DNA of 64,000 bases from Microcebus murinus (GCF_040939455.1 NC_134106.1:73167001-73231000); one strand, 5' to 3'; shown: positions 1 through 11,709, counted from the first letter of the stretch. Notes: generated by a model not told the origin, from the letters alone. Program-made: numbers and translations.

Positions 1-936
1 TGTGCCTACAGCTGATCCCCACCACTTGATCCCCTTCTGATTTACTTCCTCTGCCCAAGGGCTTAATATTCTTCTTATTCACAGGGCAAATATTGAATTA
101 CATAGTATCTTGTATTTTTAAAATTTCTGTTGAACATGGCATACTACACTCACTAATTCATTCAGACTTGGTTCTTGTTTGCATATTTTAAAATGTGGCA
201 TTGGAATTCAGAAAACACCAATTTTTACTTCAACTCATTTTGACTGGGAGTGTTCAAAGACTTCTGAGACTAGACTTTGATTATTAAATAGATTTGACAA
301 TGTCTATCTGTTAGTGAAAACACCAAGACTGTGAAATGTTATTCTTGTCTACTCCTCTGAGAACCTGTGCCTACTTGGCTACTCCCCTTTAGAACCTAAA
401 GCCCTGCGCCTGCTCTGGTTCTGGAGGGAGACGTGTGCCCAATAAGGGTAGGACACAAGTGGTGAAGGAGTAAGACAGATGTTATCATCACCAAATATTA
501 TCTGGCTGCATATGGACTAGTGACTGCTAAGCCAAGGAAATATCAAAAAATGTGCCACTGTTTTGTTGTCATGAATCAGCTTCGATCAGTTGACTGTTAA
601 CCTAAATGAATGTAATTGAAAAATGCATGCAAAGGAGAGAGGATTACAATGAGCTTCAGGTCAGACAATCCAGTCAGCTCTCCCTTCCTCCTGTCTGGTT
701 GCTCAGAGGGCACTTGGACCCCTCTAATCTGCTGCACGTTCTGCTATGCTCAGGCTGCCACAGTCGATGTGGTCCCATGTATGGTGCCTGAGCCGTAGCC
801 AGGAACTCATGGTCCAGCTGCAACTTGTTCCCCTGAGGTCTCCAACATCTTCCTCTTACACAGACTCAGAGAATACATTCTGTCTGCTCCCCAGTGAAGG
901 AACAAATATGAGCAGCTGGGACAATCCAAGAAGGGA
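1..936. other. Intergenic flank below the first pseudogene, no gene seen
   Basis: This is the non-coding part of the duplication unit between its start and the first V-kappa RSS. It has homologues at 54216-55151, 20827-22130 and, more weakly, 47820-48715. Short open frames occur but share no recognisable family and are not kept between copies. Confidence 0.6.
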
Positions 937-964
937 GGATTTTGTTTGGGGCTGCACCACTGTG
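937..964 (-). other. V-kappa RSS (12-bp spacer) of the 1.0-kb pseudogene
   Basis: On the minus strand the heptamer CACAGTG (958-964) is followed by a 12-bp spacer and the nonamer ACAAAATCC (937-945). The heptamer is perfect. The nonamer has one change from ACAAAAACC. The RSS could therefore still be recognised although the V exon is dead. Confidence 0.8.
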
Positions 965-1270
965 AGAAGAAACTTTGTAGTTCGCATGAGGTCATAAACT
1001 CCTAAATCCTCAAGCTCCATCCACCTGCTGATTTTCAGTGTGAATCTGTCCCTGACCTGCTGCCACGGAACCTATCTGAGGCCCCAGAATCACAGGTGGT
1101 AAAGTTATAAATCAACACCTTGGCGGTTGCCCCGGCTTCTGCAGGAATCAATGCCAATAGGTGTTTCCATCGCTATGCAGGAGGCTCTGACCAGAGCTGC
1201 AGGAGATGGAGGCGGCTCTCCAGGGGTGACCGGCAGGGACAGTGGGGTCTGGGTCATCACAACCTCCCCA
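965..1270 (-). pseudogene. IGKV2: IGKV2-like pseudogene, V exon only
   Basis: The minus strand reads as a subgroup-2 V-kappa beginning [18 protein letters not shown], entered from an acceptor ending TTATTTCAG at 1271-1273. Compared with the intact IGKV2 exons here, the exon start lacks seven bases after the acceptor. One base is missing near 1207-1214, just after GEP, which shifts the frame before the first cysteine. Framework 2 and framework 3 carry further damage. The leader exon is missing: the upstream intron is recognisable up to about 1.62 kb, where the other copies continue into the leader, and here it diverges. No promoter octamer was found. The copy at 55180-55486 shares these lesions, so the gene died before the duplication. 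Confidence 0.88.
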
Positions 1271-2689
1271 CTGAAATAATGAGAGAGATGTGAAAGGTTG
1301 TGCATAAACTTTATGAGACATTTTCTTCATTTGATTCTATAATTTATTTCAGGCTAAATCAATTTTCTGTAATGTTGATTCAGACTACAAAAAAATATCC
1401 AGTTTACAAAATGAACATATTTACAAGGCCCAAAGGAGCCTCTAGTAGTCACCTTCACTATCCTCCATCCCCTCTTTCTGTGTCAGAGTTTCAGCAGAGC
1501 ACAGGTCCTTTCTCATTCTGGAATCTTCCTCACTCTCTCAGATCTAAATCTCACAGGCCCCATCCTGGAGGACAGGACACGCGAATCTAACAACGCGCAG
1601 GGAATACACATGGGAGGCAAAGGGCCCTCTTCCTTCTCCAGGCCCTGTCTGGATAGGCCAGGGCTGCCAGTCTGGACTTCATGTCTCCTCTGCAGCGTCT
1701 CCTTGCTAGAGTCTGCCAACAGAGGGCAGTAGAGGGAGAGGGGGACAAGAGCAGGAGAAGCCTCTTTGCTCCCTGCTGGTGTCTGTAATCACTCCCCTCC
1801 CAGGAAAGCTCTTCACCTTGGCAGCTGCACTTGGTTTCAGAGGCAGAGGTTTCTGTTTCCATGTGTGGGTGCACTGTCTCCTCAGAGATACCAGCATCCA
1901 CTTGGGGAGGCCTAGAGCTTTTCCTCAGGGTTCAGAATCGCATATCCATGGGGGCCCACCTCAAAGCTGCTAAAGTTGGACAGCGCCCAGCTGACTGCAC
2001 CCTGACTCCCTCATATTTAAACACATTCTTACAACCTTACAGGTGATTTCTCCAGATAAAAGATGCTGAGTTGAGCTTCTCTGTCCCCTGAAGCCTGCAG
2101 GCCTTGGGAGCCCTGTCCTGAGGCCCCCTGCGGAGTGCTAAGCCCTGCTGCCTGAGAACACTGCCTCCCCCACCCCTGTGCTGCCTGCCCTCACCCCACC
2201 CCTCACCAGGACCCAGGCCTGCTGCCCACAGGCCATCTGGTCAACCTGTTTCCTGAGACAGGTCTCAGCAATGTACCCTGACTATAGACAATTCTGCTGC
2301 CCCTCAACATTTGTGCCCTGGGGCCTCATTTGCCTTATTCTAATTTCAGTCCTGACAGAAAGAATAGAGGACAGGAGATGATGGCTTAGTATTCTGTATG
2401 GGGGGGGGATGTCCTTGGAGTATGAAGGCAAAATAAATATGTTTTTAGAGAAGCAAAAGTTAAGAGAATTCATTGTCCTTCTGCCTGCACTGCTAGAGCA
2501 ATCAGTGATCTTCAGGTGGAGAGGAATGATTCCAGAAAGAAACCCGGAAATTCACATAACCATTTATAGTCTAAAATACCAGTTAAAGAAACCTTATTAA
2601 ATCTAGATTTAGAAAAAACATATATGTTTTCTTAAAGACTTAAGAACAGATAGTTTTAAAGTTATAGGATGGATAATAGAGAATCAAGA
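1271..2689. other. Former V intron and intergenic DNA, no gene seen
   Basis: Bases to about 1620 still resemble the leader intron of the other IGKV2 genes (compare 22473-22830). Beyond that is moderately GC-rich intergenic DNA containing a CTCF-like motif and a run of nine G at 2401-2409. It is matched by 55487-56900. No conserved reading frame was seen. Confidence 0.6.
1716..1729 (+). promoter_or_regulatory. CTCF-like core motif
   Basis: CCAACAGAGGGCAG matches the CTCF core consensus CCASYAGRKGGCRS at 13 of 14 positions. The same 14 bases recur at 55930-55943 in the duplicate unit. CTCF sites are known in mammalian Igk loci, where they shape looping and V usage. Occupancy here is inference. 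Confidence 0.4.
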
Positions 2690-2800
2690 GAAGCTGTTCA
2701 CATATTTGCAATTGTGAATTGTGCTGCTAAAATATTTGACTGCAGGTGTTTTTTAAATAAAATTTGCCTATTTCCTGGACCAGTAAATGCCCAGTAGTGA
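2690..2800 (-). mobile_element. Old L1 3'-end fragment
   Basis: Phrases such as TTGCAATTGTGAATTGTGCTG and a trace of 'ctgcaggtg' and 'atgcccagtagtga' are the reverse strand of the L1 ORF2 tail, as seen in the younger copy at 30410-30510. The duplicate is at 56903-57015. Confidence 0.7.
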
Positions 2801-2959
2801 GAATTTTTTTTAGATAAAAAAATAAATAAAAAATAAAAGTTCTGTGAAGAGTTAAAACAAACAGACAAAAGAAACCCCAGAAAGCTGTTCAAATAAGCAC
2901 ACAGTAAGACAGTGAAATCAGAGGGAGAAAATATAAAGGTTCTCTTTATGTGTGTCTCT

Positions 2960-3105
2960 GTCTCTCTATAATGATATACATTTATTTATATATCTGTTGT
3001 ACATATATATGCTTTAGATGGATTGATATATTTGTGATGTATCATACACATATGTATATATACAAATACAACAATATATTCATATATATGATTAATGTAT
3101 ATGTA
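2960..3105. repeat. AT-rich, TATA/CATA-type simple sequence
   Basis: The stretch is dominated by short TATATA, ACATAT and CATATA runs. It sits between two L1 fragments and is repeated near 57170-57310. Confidence 0.6.
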
Positions 3106-3179
3106 TCAATCTAACTAAAATAGCAAATCCATTGGAAACATGGTCAGTCTTTTGTAGACATTTCACTAGAGACAACAGT

Positions 3180-4258
3180 AAAATGTCCCATAAACATATG
3201 ACAAGGTGTTTAGCTTCATTAATTATAATAATGCAAATTATATTCACAGCGAGATACTGTTACACATGTACTAGAAGGATATAAATTGAAATATCTTACA
3301 ATACCAAGTACTGGTGAAGATACAAAGAACAAGAACCTCATACATTGCTGGTGGGAGGGTACCTTTGTGTACCCTCTTTGGAAATCAGTGAAATTATTCA
3401 CTGAAGATGAATATGCTGGCAACAATGTACTTTATTGAACTTCTAATGTGTATGGATGTTATATGTATAACTATAAGAAGCACAAAAGGAGGAAAGAGGG
3501 AATAGAGCTCTATAGGACTTAGATTTATATATTTCACCGGAATAAAGATAGCATAAATCAAAATTATATTCTGACATGTTAATATCAATATGGTAAAAGA
3601 AAAAAAGGCAGATTTGTTTCAAAGGGGGAGAAAGCGTCACAGATGGCTTTTTGACAGTAGTTATCAAATAGTTAATGACAAGTCTAATAGGCTGCCACAA
3701 ATATAATTTTAGACTCATCAACTAATTTCCTCAAATCATATAAACGAATTTTAAGATTTAAAAGACATTTACACTATAATGTTTACAGGAGCACAGTCAA
3801 AATTGCAAAGATGTGGATACAACCAAAATGCCCATCAATACGTTAGTGGATTAATAAATTCTGGTATAGGTTACCATGGAGTTGTACTCAGCCACAAAAA
3901 AGAATTATGATCTAGCACCTCTTGTACTACCCTGGATAGAGCTGGAGCCCATTCTACTAAGTGAAGTATCACAAGAATGGAAAAACAAGCACCACATGTC
4001 CTCACCATCAAATTGGTATTAATGGACTTAACTGACCAACACTTAATTGCACATATAGTAGCAACATTCCCTGGGTGTTGGACAGGTGTTGGGGAAGGAG
4101 GGATGGATATATTCACACCTAATGGGTGTGGTGTGCACCCTCTGGAGTATGGTCACACTTGAAGTTCTGACTCAGGTGGGGCAAAGGCAATATATATATA
4201 GCCTAAACATTTGTACCCTTGTAATATGCTGAAATAAAAATATTAAATAAAATAAAAA
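3180..4258 (+). mobile_element. Old L1 3' fragment (end of ORF2 plus 3' UTR)
   Basis: Diverged L1 ORF2 landmarks appear in order: 'cattgctggtgggagggta' near 3343, 'caaagatgtgg' near 3808, 'cccatcaatac' near 3830 and 'agaatggaaaaacaagcacc' near 3973. A 3' UTR and AATAAA-type tail follow near 4235-4258. Many indels leave no useful frame. The duplicate copy is at 57395-58470, so the insertion predates the duplication. Confidence 0.85.
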
Positions 4259-6243
4259 TGAAAAGTAACAAAAGTGGCTTTATCAGCAGTACCCTCAATA
4301 GAAATTTTCAGCTATGTGATTTAGGCAAGAGGACATTTGTCACTGATGGAAAGCTCCACATTTCTTAGATTTTTAACAAGAAAAGAGCTTTCTTGTCATT
4401 TTTTCTACCTCATGCTGGCTGAGGAATGGACATCAGGAAGCAGTGACAGTGGAAAGGGGAGGAAAGCTGTATGCTGAGGGTGGCAGTGCCCTTGCCCACC
4501 TGAGTGATCATGGGGCAGAGCCCCTCCCACCACACGGCCACCTCCCTACATCTGGACTGTTGAGCCAGAGACAGAGAAACCTTATCACATTTAACCCATG
4601 TATTTCAAAGTTTCTTTGTAGCAGCCAGTTCTGTTTTCCTCTGATTCATCTTGTATGCCCTGTCAGCTTTGGGAGACCATTTGTTTTTCACCACTTTGTA
4701 TTGAGATTATAGCCCTATAGAATATCAACATCGTGAAGGATTATTTTATACATCCAACCACTTCGAAGGGGTTTAGGGCTTATTTCCCAACTCACATCAA
4801 AGCAGAAACTCAAGGTCACTAGGTGTAGGTAATCGCATGAGGGCTAAAGAAAATTACAGCATTGCTTAAATCTTAGTCTTCCTAGATACACTGTTTTCTC
4901 CTATTGCATTCCAAGATACATTTTAAGGTCAAGGATGCATTTGTTGGACTTTCAAATAACACATTAAGTGTCTTGTACCCCATAATTTGAGGGTTCCAGT
5001 CTCTTTGACTTATATATGATTTTTGCCCTGCAATGTTAATATATAAATTAAATGACATTTCAGAATTTTAATTGCACTTCCCATGGAGTCCATTGCCTTA
5101 GAATAGACAATGGTCTCATTCATACTTTACACACTGAGTCTTTAGCAAATCTTGTTTTTCTGTTGCTTCAATCATTATTTTACATTATTTCACATCTGTC
5201 ATGACAAGTTACTGACATGACTCAATATTAGGTCTGATAAAATTTTAGAGCAATATTTTAGATGGAATATAAGGAAGGCATAAATTTTCTGTGCACTTAC
5301 AATAAAAACATAAAATTCAGATTCATTTTTTAGTTCAGGATGATTTCAAGTGAACGTAACATATTTTTACATTGTTTGAAACTTTTTGTTGTAACAACAT
5401 AGTACCCAATCTGTCATCTCTAAAACAGTATTTAGTTTAAATACTTTAAAAATTCTTAGAATTTTGGATAGAAAGAAAAATCTCATGTTATTCTGTATTT
5501 TCCCTATGGTATATGAAATAAACTTTAGAATCTTCATCTTAGAGTTTATGCTGTTTATTTTGAAAGCTCACTTTTGGAATTGCAAGAATCCCTTTTTATG
5601 CTGCTAACGGTAATTGAGGCAAATTAAAGTCTTTTTGCAGTATGATCTAATATCTACTAATAATTTACAAAGTCTATTTGAATAGTCAAAAATCAAACAT
5701 TTTTACTAATTATTCTTAGCCATACTTCCCCTGAGGACAGCTTGTGTAGATGCTTTCTCAAACACGATAGTGGAAAGGACAGTTTCCTATGCATGGTGGA
5801 GGAGTAGCAGTGGGAAATGAGAAAATACCAATTTCCAAATGTTATCAAGAATTAACTTGTGAAAAAAAAACTCAGATGGTAATTTCCACTATGTATTCAA
5901 CCTGTGTGGCCACTAATCTCTCTCCATTCTCTGGTTGTCAAAAACGGGCAAGACAGGATGAGGATGAGCTTTGATTTGCTCTCTCTTTCATCATAGCTGG
6001 TTGCTCACAGGGCACTTGGACCATCCGAATTCTCCTGCTGCTCAGGCCGTGCCTAGGCTGTGCAGCTGATGGGCCTTAACATGAGGGACCTGAGCAGCCG
6101 CTGAGGCTCTCAGGGGCCAGAGTCCTCAGCTGCAAACTCTCCTTGTTTCTCCACCAGCCTCCTCTTCTGCAGACTCAGAGGACCTGCTGAGATGCTCCCC
6201 AGAGAAGCAGCCCTTGTGGGCAGCTGGGCCTCAACAGCAGGGA
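4259..6243. other. AT-rich intergenic DNA, no gene seen
   Basis: No repeat family or reading frame was recognised with confidence. The region aligns with 58471-60456, and parts of it also align with 24250-25200 in the diverged unit, for example the phrase 'tttactaattatt' near 5702 with 24650. It is therefore ancestral spacer of the V-gene unit. Confidence 0.6.
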
Positions 6244-6271
6244 GGTTTGTGTTCGGGGCTGCACCACTGTG
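6244..6271 (-). other. V-kappa RSS (12-bp spacer) of the 6.3-kb IGKV2 gene
   Basis: On the minus strand the heptamer CACAGTG (6265-6271), the spacer GTGCAGCCCCGA and the nonamer ACACAAACC (6244-6252) follow directly on the V exon. The arrangement is standard for a V-kappa segment and pairs with the 23-bp RSS of J-kappa. Confidence 0.93.
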
Positions 6272-7003
6272 GGAGGAAATTGTATAGCTTGCATGCAATA
6301 ATAAACTCCAACGTCCTCAGCCTCAACTCTGCTGATTTTCAACGTAAAATCTGTGCCTGACCCACTGCCACTGAACCTGTCTGGGACCCCAGAGAACCGG
6401 TTGGAAACCAAATAGATCAGGGGCTGTGGAGACTGGCCTGGCTTCTGCAGGTACCAATACAAATAGGTCTTTCCATTGCTATGCAGGAGGCTCTGGCTAG
6501 ACCTGCAGGAGATGGAGGCCGGCTCTCCAGGGGTGACTGGCAGGGACAGTGGAGTCTGGGTCATCACAATCTCCCCACTGGATCCTGCAAGAATGAGAGA
6601 GTAGTAGTACAATATTATATATATCATTATGAGCAATTTTCAGGATTTTTCTCGTGTTATATATTTAAAGTTATTCTTTTATACAAATTGTGATTCATAT
6701 GATACAAATAAATTTTCTAAAATGAACCCATTACTTACTAGGCACAAAGAATATTATTTTTCAAGATCTTAATCGTGGCCCTCATAGTATAGTATTTAGA
6801 GGGTTCCTCATTACTCAAAGGTCAAAATATGAATTTCCTTTCTGTGAACAAAGATCCTATTTCTCTAACACACGGTTACAATAAACATGGGAAGCTGTGC
6901 CCCCCCAGAGCTCACCCACTCCCTGTCCTCCTTCTCATCTCCTTCTGTCCTTACCAGGAACCCAGAGCACCAGCAGCCCCAGGAGCTGAGCAGGGAGCCT
7001 CAT
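6272..7003 (-). CDS. IGKV2: Immunoglobulin kappa variable segment, subgroup 2-like, open
   Basis: This germline V segment encodes the variable domain of a kappa light chain after joining to J-kappa. The leader exon (6955-7003) starts [16 protein letters not shown], a hydrophobic signal peptide, and ends at a GTAAGG donor. The intron is 370 bases. The V exon (6272-6584) follows a CAG acceptor. The domain begins [18 protein letters not shown]. It has the first cysteine in SISCRSS, the conserved tryptophan in [11 protein letters not shown], the framework-3 motif [20 protein letters not shown] and the second cysteine in GVYYC, and ends MQAIQFPP at the RSS. No defect is visible. It is a near copy of the gene at 60485-61224, and an octamer lies about 100 bases upstream. 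The subgroup is clear; a locus-specific gene number cannot be assigned. Confidence 0.95.
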
Positions 7004-7101
7004 TTTGAGAAGTTAGACTGAGGAGTCCTGGTCAGTCCAGGCCAGGTTAGGGCTGAGCTTTATCTCAGTCTCACAAGGGAAGGTCCTCCCTAGGGGACAG
7101 T

Positions 7102-7109
7102 ATGCAAAT
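7102..7109 (-). promoter_or_regulatory. Octamer promoter element of the 6.3-kb IGKV2 gene
   Basis: ATTTGCAT on the minus strand lies about 100 bases before the leader ATG. This is the normal place for the Oct-1/Oct-2 site of V-kappa promoters, and the match is perfect. Confidence 0.9.
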
Positions 7110-7245
7110 GCCCTGGTGGATGCAGTGGGGTGGAAAGAGCCAATGGGGAGTAGGAACCCCTCCTGTGAGCAAAAATGTCTGTTGCAGTAGGACAAATACA
7201 GCTGAAATGAAATTTGCGTGTCGTAGAAAGAAGCAGGATCTGGCT

Positions 7246-10200
7246 ATGAGAGTTCGAATCTTGAGCCAGGATACATTGCACAGTATGTGCCACTCTGAGA
7301 AAGCACAAGGACCCTAATAATGTGTAATAGACATGTGCATCTAGGGTTAACCTCTGAGAGGTGAATGCCATCCTGCTTGGACCCCTCACACATAATCTAG
7401 AGCAAGAAAGAACTCCAACCACACAAGTATCAATGGGCAGAGGACCTCCAAATAATAGGAGAGTCTTGAGTTAGTTCAAGAGTTGTCTGTCAAATGCTGT
7501 CACCTCTTGAAGGATGCTACATGCAAGTGTTAGAAAATGTCTTCCCCTTGGATCCGGTGATTTAACTCCATAAAAGTGCCGTGTCAAGGGCCTTGGCATG
7601 GAGAATGTTATGTGTCTCCGATATTAGATAGCTAACTACCCAGCTCAAGTAATAGAAAAGAGGAAAAGAATTTTATTCCTAAGTAACTGAATAGAAAATT
7701 CGTGGTGATCAATATCTCATATATGTCTCACCGTAATTATCTCACAGATAGCAGAGATATATAGTAGGGATTCCACATACAGCAGGGATTTCTTAAGGGA
7801 AGAGTCTCCTAGGATTATGGCACAGAATAAAAAAGAAATGATTACATTGTTCTCCTGAGTGTTGTTTACAAAAACGTTTTCCACACAATCTTTCTTGTTG
7901 TGTGGAATCAGGTCCTGTGAGGGGTTCTTGTCCACTCTGAGTGAGGACCTGACTCTCTGCCCTGTACCGCTTGTGGTGCAGCCACAGCCGTGAGCTCACA
8001 GTTCAAAAGGAAATTCTGTGTGTCAGAAAAGCAAGAAGTCGATCCACAGTTTTATGTCTCAGGGTCACCTGTATCTATGGGTGGCTTTCATTTGAAGATA
8101 GTCACAGCTCAGGGATGTCAGGCTATCACACAATGGTCATTAATACAGGCAAAAACCTGACCTTCCCTTTTCAGTAATGCACTTAGTATTAAATTGAATA
8201 GTTCATGAAAAATGGTGCCTACACCAACTCACTTCACAAGGAGAGTCATTGTCCTGAAAAATAAAAATAAAACAAAAGAGCCCTGAAGCAATTAAAAGAA
8301 TAATTTTCCCTGCCATGTATTCCTGGGTAAGTTAACCCAAAGTCACACTTAATTGATAAAGAATACAACAAGCAAACAAATGCAGTCCTAGGTATGATTC
8401 TACAAGAAATCTTGGCCTAAATATCTTCTGGGAAATCAACCAAAATAAAACTTTTTAACAAGTTTGAAAGAGTTAATTGACTAAAATTCATATTGTCCTT
8501 TAAGTGTTGAAGTCCATGGCAATAATATGGGTTGGTAATTATAAATTATGATAAGGGGGTAGGATTAGAGTAAAAGTCTCATATTTTACTACTTAAAATT
8601 TTTATGCTTTTATTTCATTAAATATTGTCAGTTTTGTGTATTTACTTTTTTTCATAAGAATGCTGACCAATTCAACTGTGGTTCTTAGTATGGAATATGT
8701 CAGACTCCTAATTAACCATAGGTGAACGGAGTCAGAAACATTAGGTGGTGAAAAGAAAAAGAGAAAAAGAAACACAAAAATAACCAAATATGCTAATTAA
8801 AAAGAAAACACTGTGGTATGTATTATCATTGGATTGGTTTTAAAGAATCATTTTGAAAGGGTGTCAAAGAATCAGTTGTACCTACTATCCAATATGAAAA
8901 CTCGAATTGTGAGAAAATAAGGAACAGTAAGCAATCTCTCCTGTTTTCTTTTAATACAAGTCATTTCTTGAGAACGTTATCTTTTCAAGGTATTCATTAA
9001 GATGCTTGAATTTTAGAGAATATTGCTGTTTTGAATGAAAATTAATTAAACTTTAAAAAGTCTGCCATCATGATTGGTTGTTTTACATTATGACGTGTTG
9101 TTTTCATGTATTCAGAAAGTGTAAAATCTTATAAAGATTATTCTTTGTTCATGAAAGGCTTTAAAACTATCCTATGCTATTTATAGACTTAGGGAAAGAG
9201 AATAATATTCCTAATTTTAAGCAGGAACCTCTCCCTCCTATATGTTAATACATTCTGGCCAGGATTCAACAACAGCAGACGAAGCTGGTCACTGCATATT
9301 GTTCACAGATAATAAGAGTTAAGGGCATAAAATAATCTTCATTTGTGTGCACCTGAAGAGCAGGCTGCTTTGTTTCTCTATCTGGGCCAAGGTCACCTGA
9401 CTCCTATAGGTAGATTATGTAGCCAAGGACTTAAGGTAGTTGTAGTCGTGTCTCCTTTGCCTATTGCTGTAAGTTTCGGATCCATAAAATTGGAATCAAG
9501 TATGTTCTTCGTAGGAATTGGGAAAAGAGTTGGAAATGGGATTGTTCCTGTCCATTGTGTGGAGTCAGGTTTTTGGGTTGGAGACTCAGATCCTGAATGT
9601 GAGGGGTTTGAGGGATCTGGGGGATGGTCAGGGGGAAAGAAAGGACCACAGGGTGGCAGTAGCACAACAAGTGTGACTGTGTGAAGTGTGACAGGTCTGC
9701 AGGGAGAAGTCCCTCTCAGAGGGGACAGTCCAGAGGCTGAGTTGCCAGGGCTGCTTCTCAGAAGGAGAGGGGACACTGGAGAAGGGACCCTGTGTCACTG
9801 AGCATGTCTGCCTGAAACCATAATGTAGACACATCAGTTCCTATGATGTCCTTTCTCACTTTGTTTGGAATAAAATATGTGTGGCACTGAAACAAAAGGG
9901 CTTGAAAACTGATGTAACTGTTTGTGACCAAATATGATAAAAGTTATGAATGAAAATGTCATTAACTTTGATGGAAGTCTGCATTCCCAATGCTTACATG
10001 GGAAACCAAAAGTTATTGTTGAATAAATGAATAATTGTACAGAAAAAATAAGCAAATGACATGACTCGCTCTTGGCACTAAAAAATGTTTACAGCGGGAC
10101 ACTGGCCCTGCAGTCAAGAGTGATGAGAGTAAAAGAAATTATGTTCCAACCACAGTTTGGATTTTGTAGGCGGATGAAAGAGGACATAGACAATGCCTCT

Positions 10201-11126
10201 GATGCACAGTAAAGACATTAATTCTGAGGGTGGGGTGTGATTTTTCTCATTTCATATGCCAGTTCAGTTAATGAGTAAAATATCTGTTTAATCTTTTCTC
10301 CTTACTTGAGCTTCCACAGCTACTTTCTCTTACTCATTAGTGCCTTGGTACACTCAACTTTTGATGAAATGACTGTTATTGAGGGATTAAGGATTCTGGA
10401 TTTCAATTTCCTTAGGCCTGGAGCGCTGTTCTGTTCCCAAGACGGGTAACAAATGATTCTGATTCCCCCTCTCACTCTGGCTAAATATTCTTCTGAGATA
10501 GTCTCTTATGCTCAAGATTTAATTAGATATGTACAGTCTGGTTGCCAATGAACCACTTTTTATTTATTAAAACTTGAATATCCAACACCTCTTGAATTTT
10601 GAGATAAATAATTCCACCACAAGAGTGAAATGTAATGTTAATCTGAATTATCATATTTCCAGTCAGCAAAGGGGTCCCTTGGAAGTGGGCTCAATTTTGC
10701 ATTCCTTCACGCCCACAACAACTAAAATCTGAATCAATGGGCACTACTGTTACTTAATTTCTAAGCCATTCCCTGTGGTTCCATACTTATGCCCCTGTAA
10801 TCCTCTTTAGTTACAATCAAGCAACTATAGTTCCAAGGAATAAATCCAAAATGTTTACTTTGCAAATGGTAAAACTTGTAAAGGACAGTTTATGTAAGTG
10901 TGTAGACAGAAAAGAAGAGGTCATCATTAATAACTGTTCACATAGTTTGAAAAATGACTGTGGAAGAGATAAAACTTAGACATGAGGCAGCGACTCTTAG
11001 GTTTCAGCTCTGCTGCGGGTGGGCCAGATGGCATGGTGTTGGTCAGAGCATTGCCCCAAATGCACCTGCAAAGAGCAGAAGAAGTATGCGGTATTATGCA
11101 CTTTCTCTGTTCAGCCAGGCTAAGCT
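7246..11126. other. Intergenic DNA unique to this side, no gene seen
   Basis: After homology to the other units ends, the sequence is mostly AT-rich. Open frames of up to 127 codons at 9343-9776 lie on both strands of a GC-richer patch and show no recognisable motif. I recognise no repeat family here with confidence. Confidence 0.5.
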
Positions 11127-11154
11127 AGTTTTTGTTCTGGGTTGCAGCACAGTG
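11127..11154 (-). other. V-kappa RSS (12-bp spacer) of the IGKV6-like gene
   Basis: On the minus strand the heptamer is CACTGTG (11148-11154), the spacer CTGCAACCCAGA and the nonamer ACAAAAACT (11127-11135). The essential first three bases CAC are kept. Position 4 is T rather than A, and the nonamer has one change at its last base. Confidence 0.88.
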
Positions 11155-11709
11155 GGAGGAAAATTATTGCTCTGCTGACAGTAATAAGTTGCAGCATCTT
11201 CAGCTTTCAGGCTACTGATGGTGAGGGTGAAATCGGTCCCAGATCCACTGCCACTGAACCCTGAGGACATGGACTGGGTGGCATACTTCACGAGGAGCTT
11301 TGGAGGCTGACCTGGTTTCTGCTGGTACCAGTGTAAGTAGTTGCTAATGCCCTGACTGGCCCTGCAGGTGAGGGTGGCTTTCTCTCCTGGAGTCCCAGAC
11401 AGGAAGGCTGGAGACTGGGTCAGCACAATCTCACCCCTGGAGGCTGAAACCACAAAAAAAACCACTAGTAGAACAAAACTAATTGTATATCAAAATCACC
11501 ACTAACTTAGACAAGAGGAAAGAATATACATTACTTTGAAAAAATATATATATATATATATTTAAAATGCAAGCAAATTGCATTCTATATGGTGCAGGAA
11601 TCCAATGAAGAAAATTAGTGATTCAAAGAATAAGTTTTAGCTCTGTTTAAATATTCTCACCGGGAGCCCAGAGGAGCAGAATTCCTAGGAGTTGCAATGG
11701 GGACACCAT
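11155..11709 (-). CDS. IGKV6: Immunoglobulin kappa variable segment, IGKV6-like, with framework-3 deletion
   Basis: The leader exon (11661-11709) reads [16 protein letters not shown] and ends at a GTGAGA donor. The intron is 217 bases and the V exon is 11155-11443. The domain starts [18 protein letters not shown]. It keeps both cysteines (TLTCRASQ and TYYCQQ) and the tryptophan in [19 protein letters not shown] followed by [10 protein letters not shown] is the IGKV6 signature (human IGKV6 genes have LHWYQQKP and KYASQS). Between the CDR2 region and framework 3 the sequence goes from SMSSG straight to FSGSGSG. Four residues usually present (typically V-P-S-R) are missing, an in-frame 12-base loss. 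The frame stays open, so the gene could rearrange, but folding may be affected. An octamer lies at 11816-11823. Confidence 0.9.

Larger units (their letters stand above)
1..7245. repeat. IGKV2 duplication unit, copy 1 (partial at the left edge)
   Basis: This stretch aligns by eye, with few gaps, to 54216 through about 61450. It runs through a dead IGKV2 segment, a CTCF-like motif, two old L1 fragments and an open IGKV2 gene in the same order. The first bases (TGTGCCTACAGCTG) match 54216 onward. Similarity persists through the promoter octamer at 7102 and fades near 7.2 kb. The unit probably begins before base 1, because the diverged copies starting near 20.0 and 47.0 kb have several hundred more bases on that side. 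Exact identity was not computed. Confidence 0.85.

Noticed and set aside
9343..9776. Overlapping 113- and 127-codon frames on opposite strands
   Set aside because: There is no motif, no homologue in the duplicated units and no splice or promoter context.
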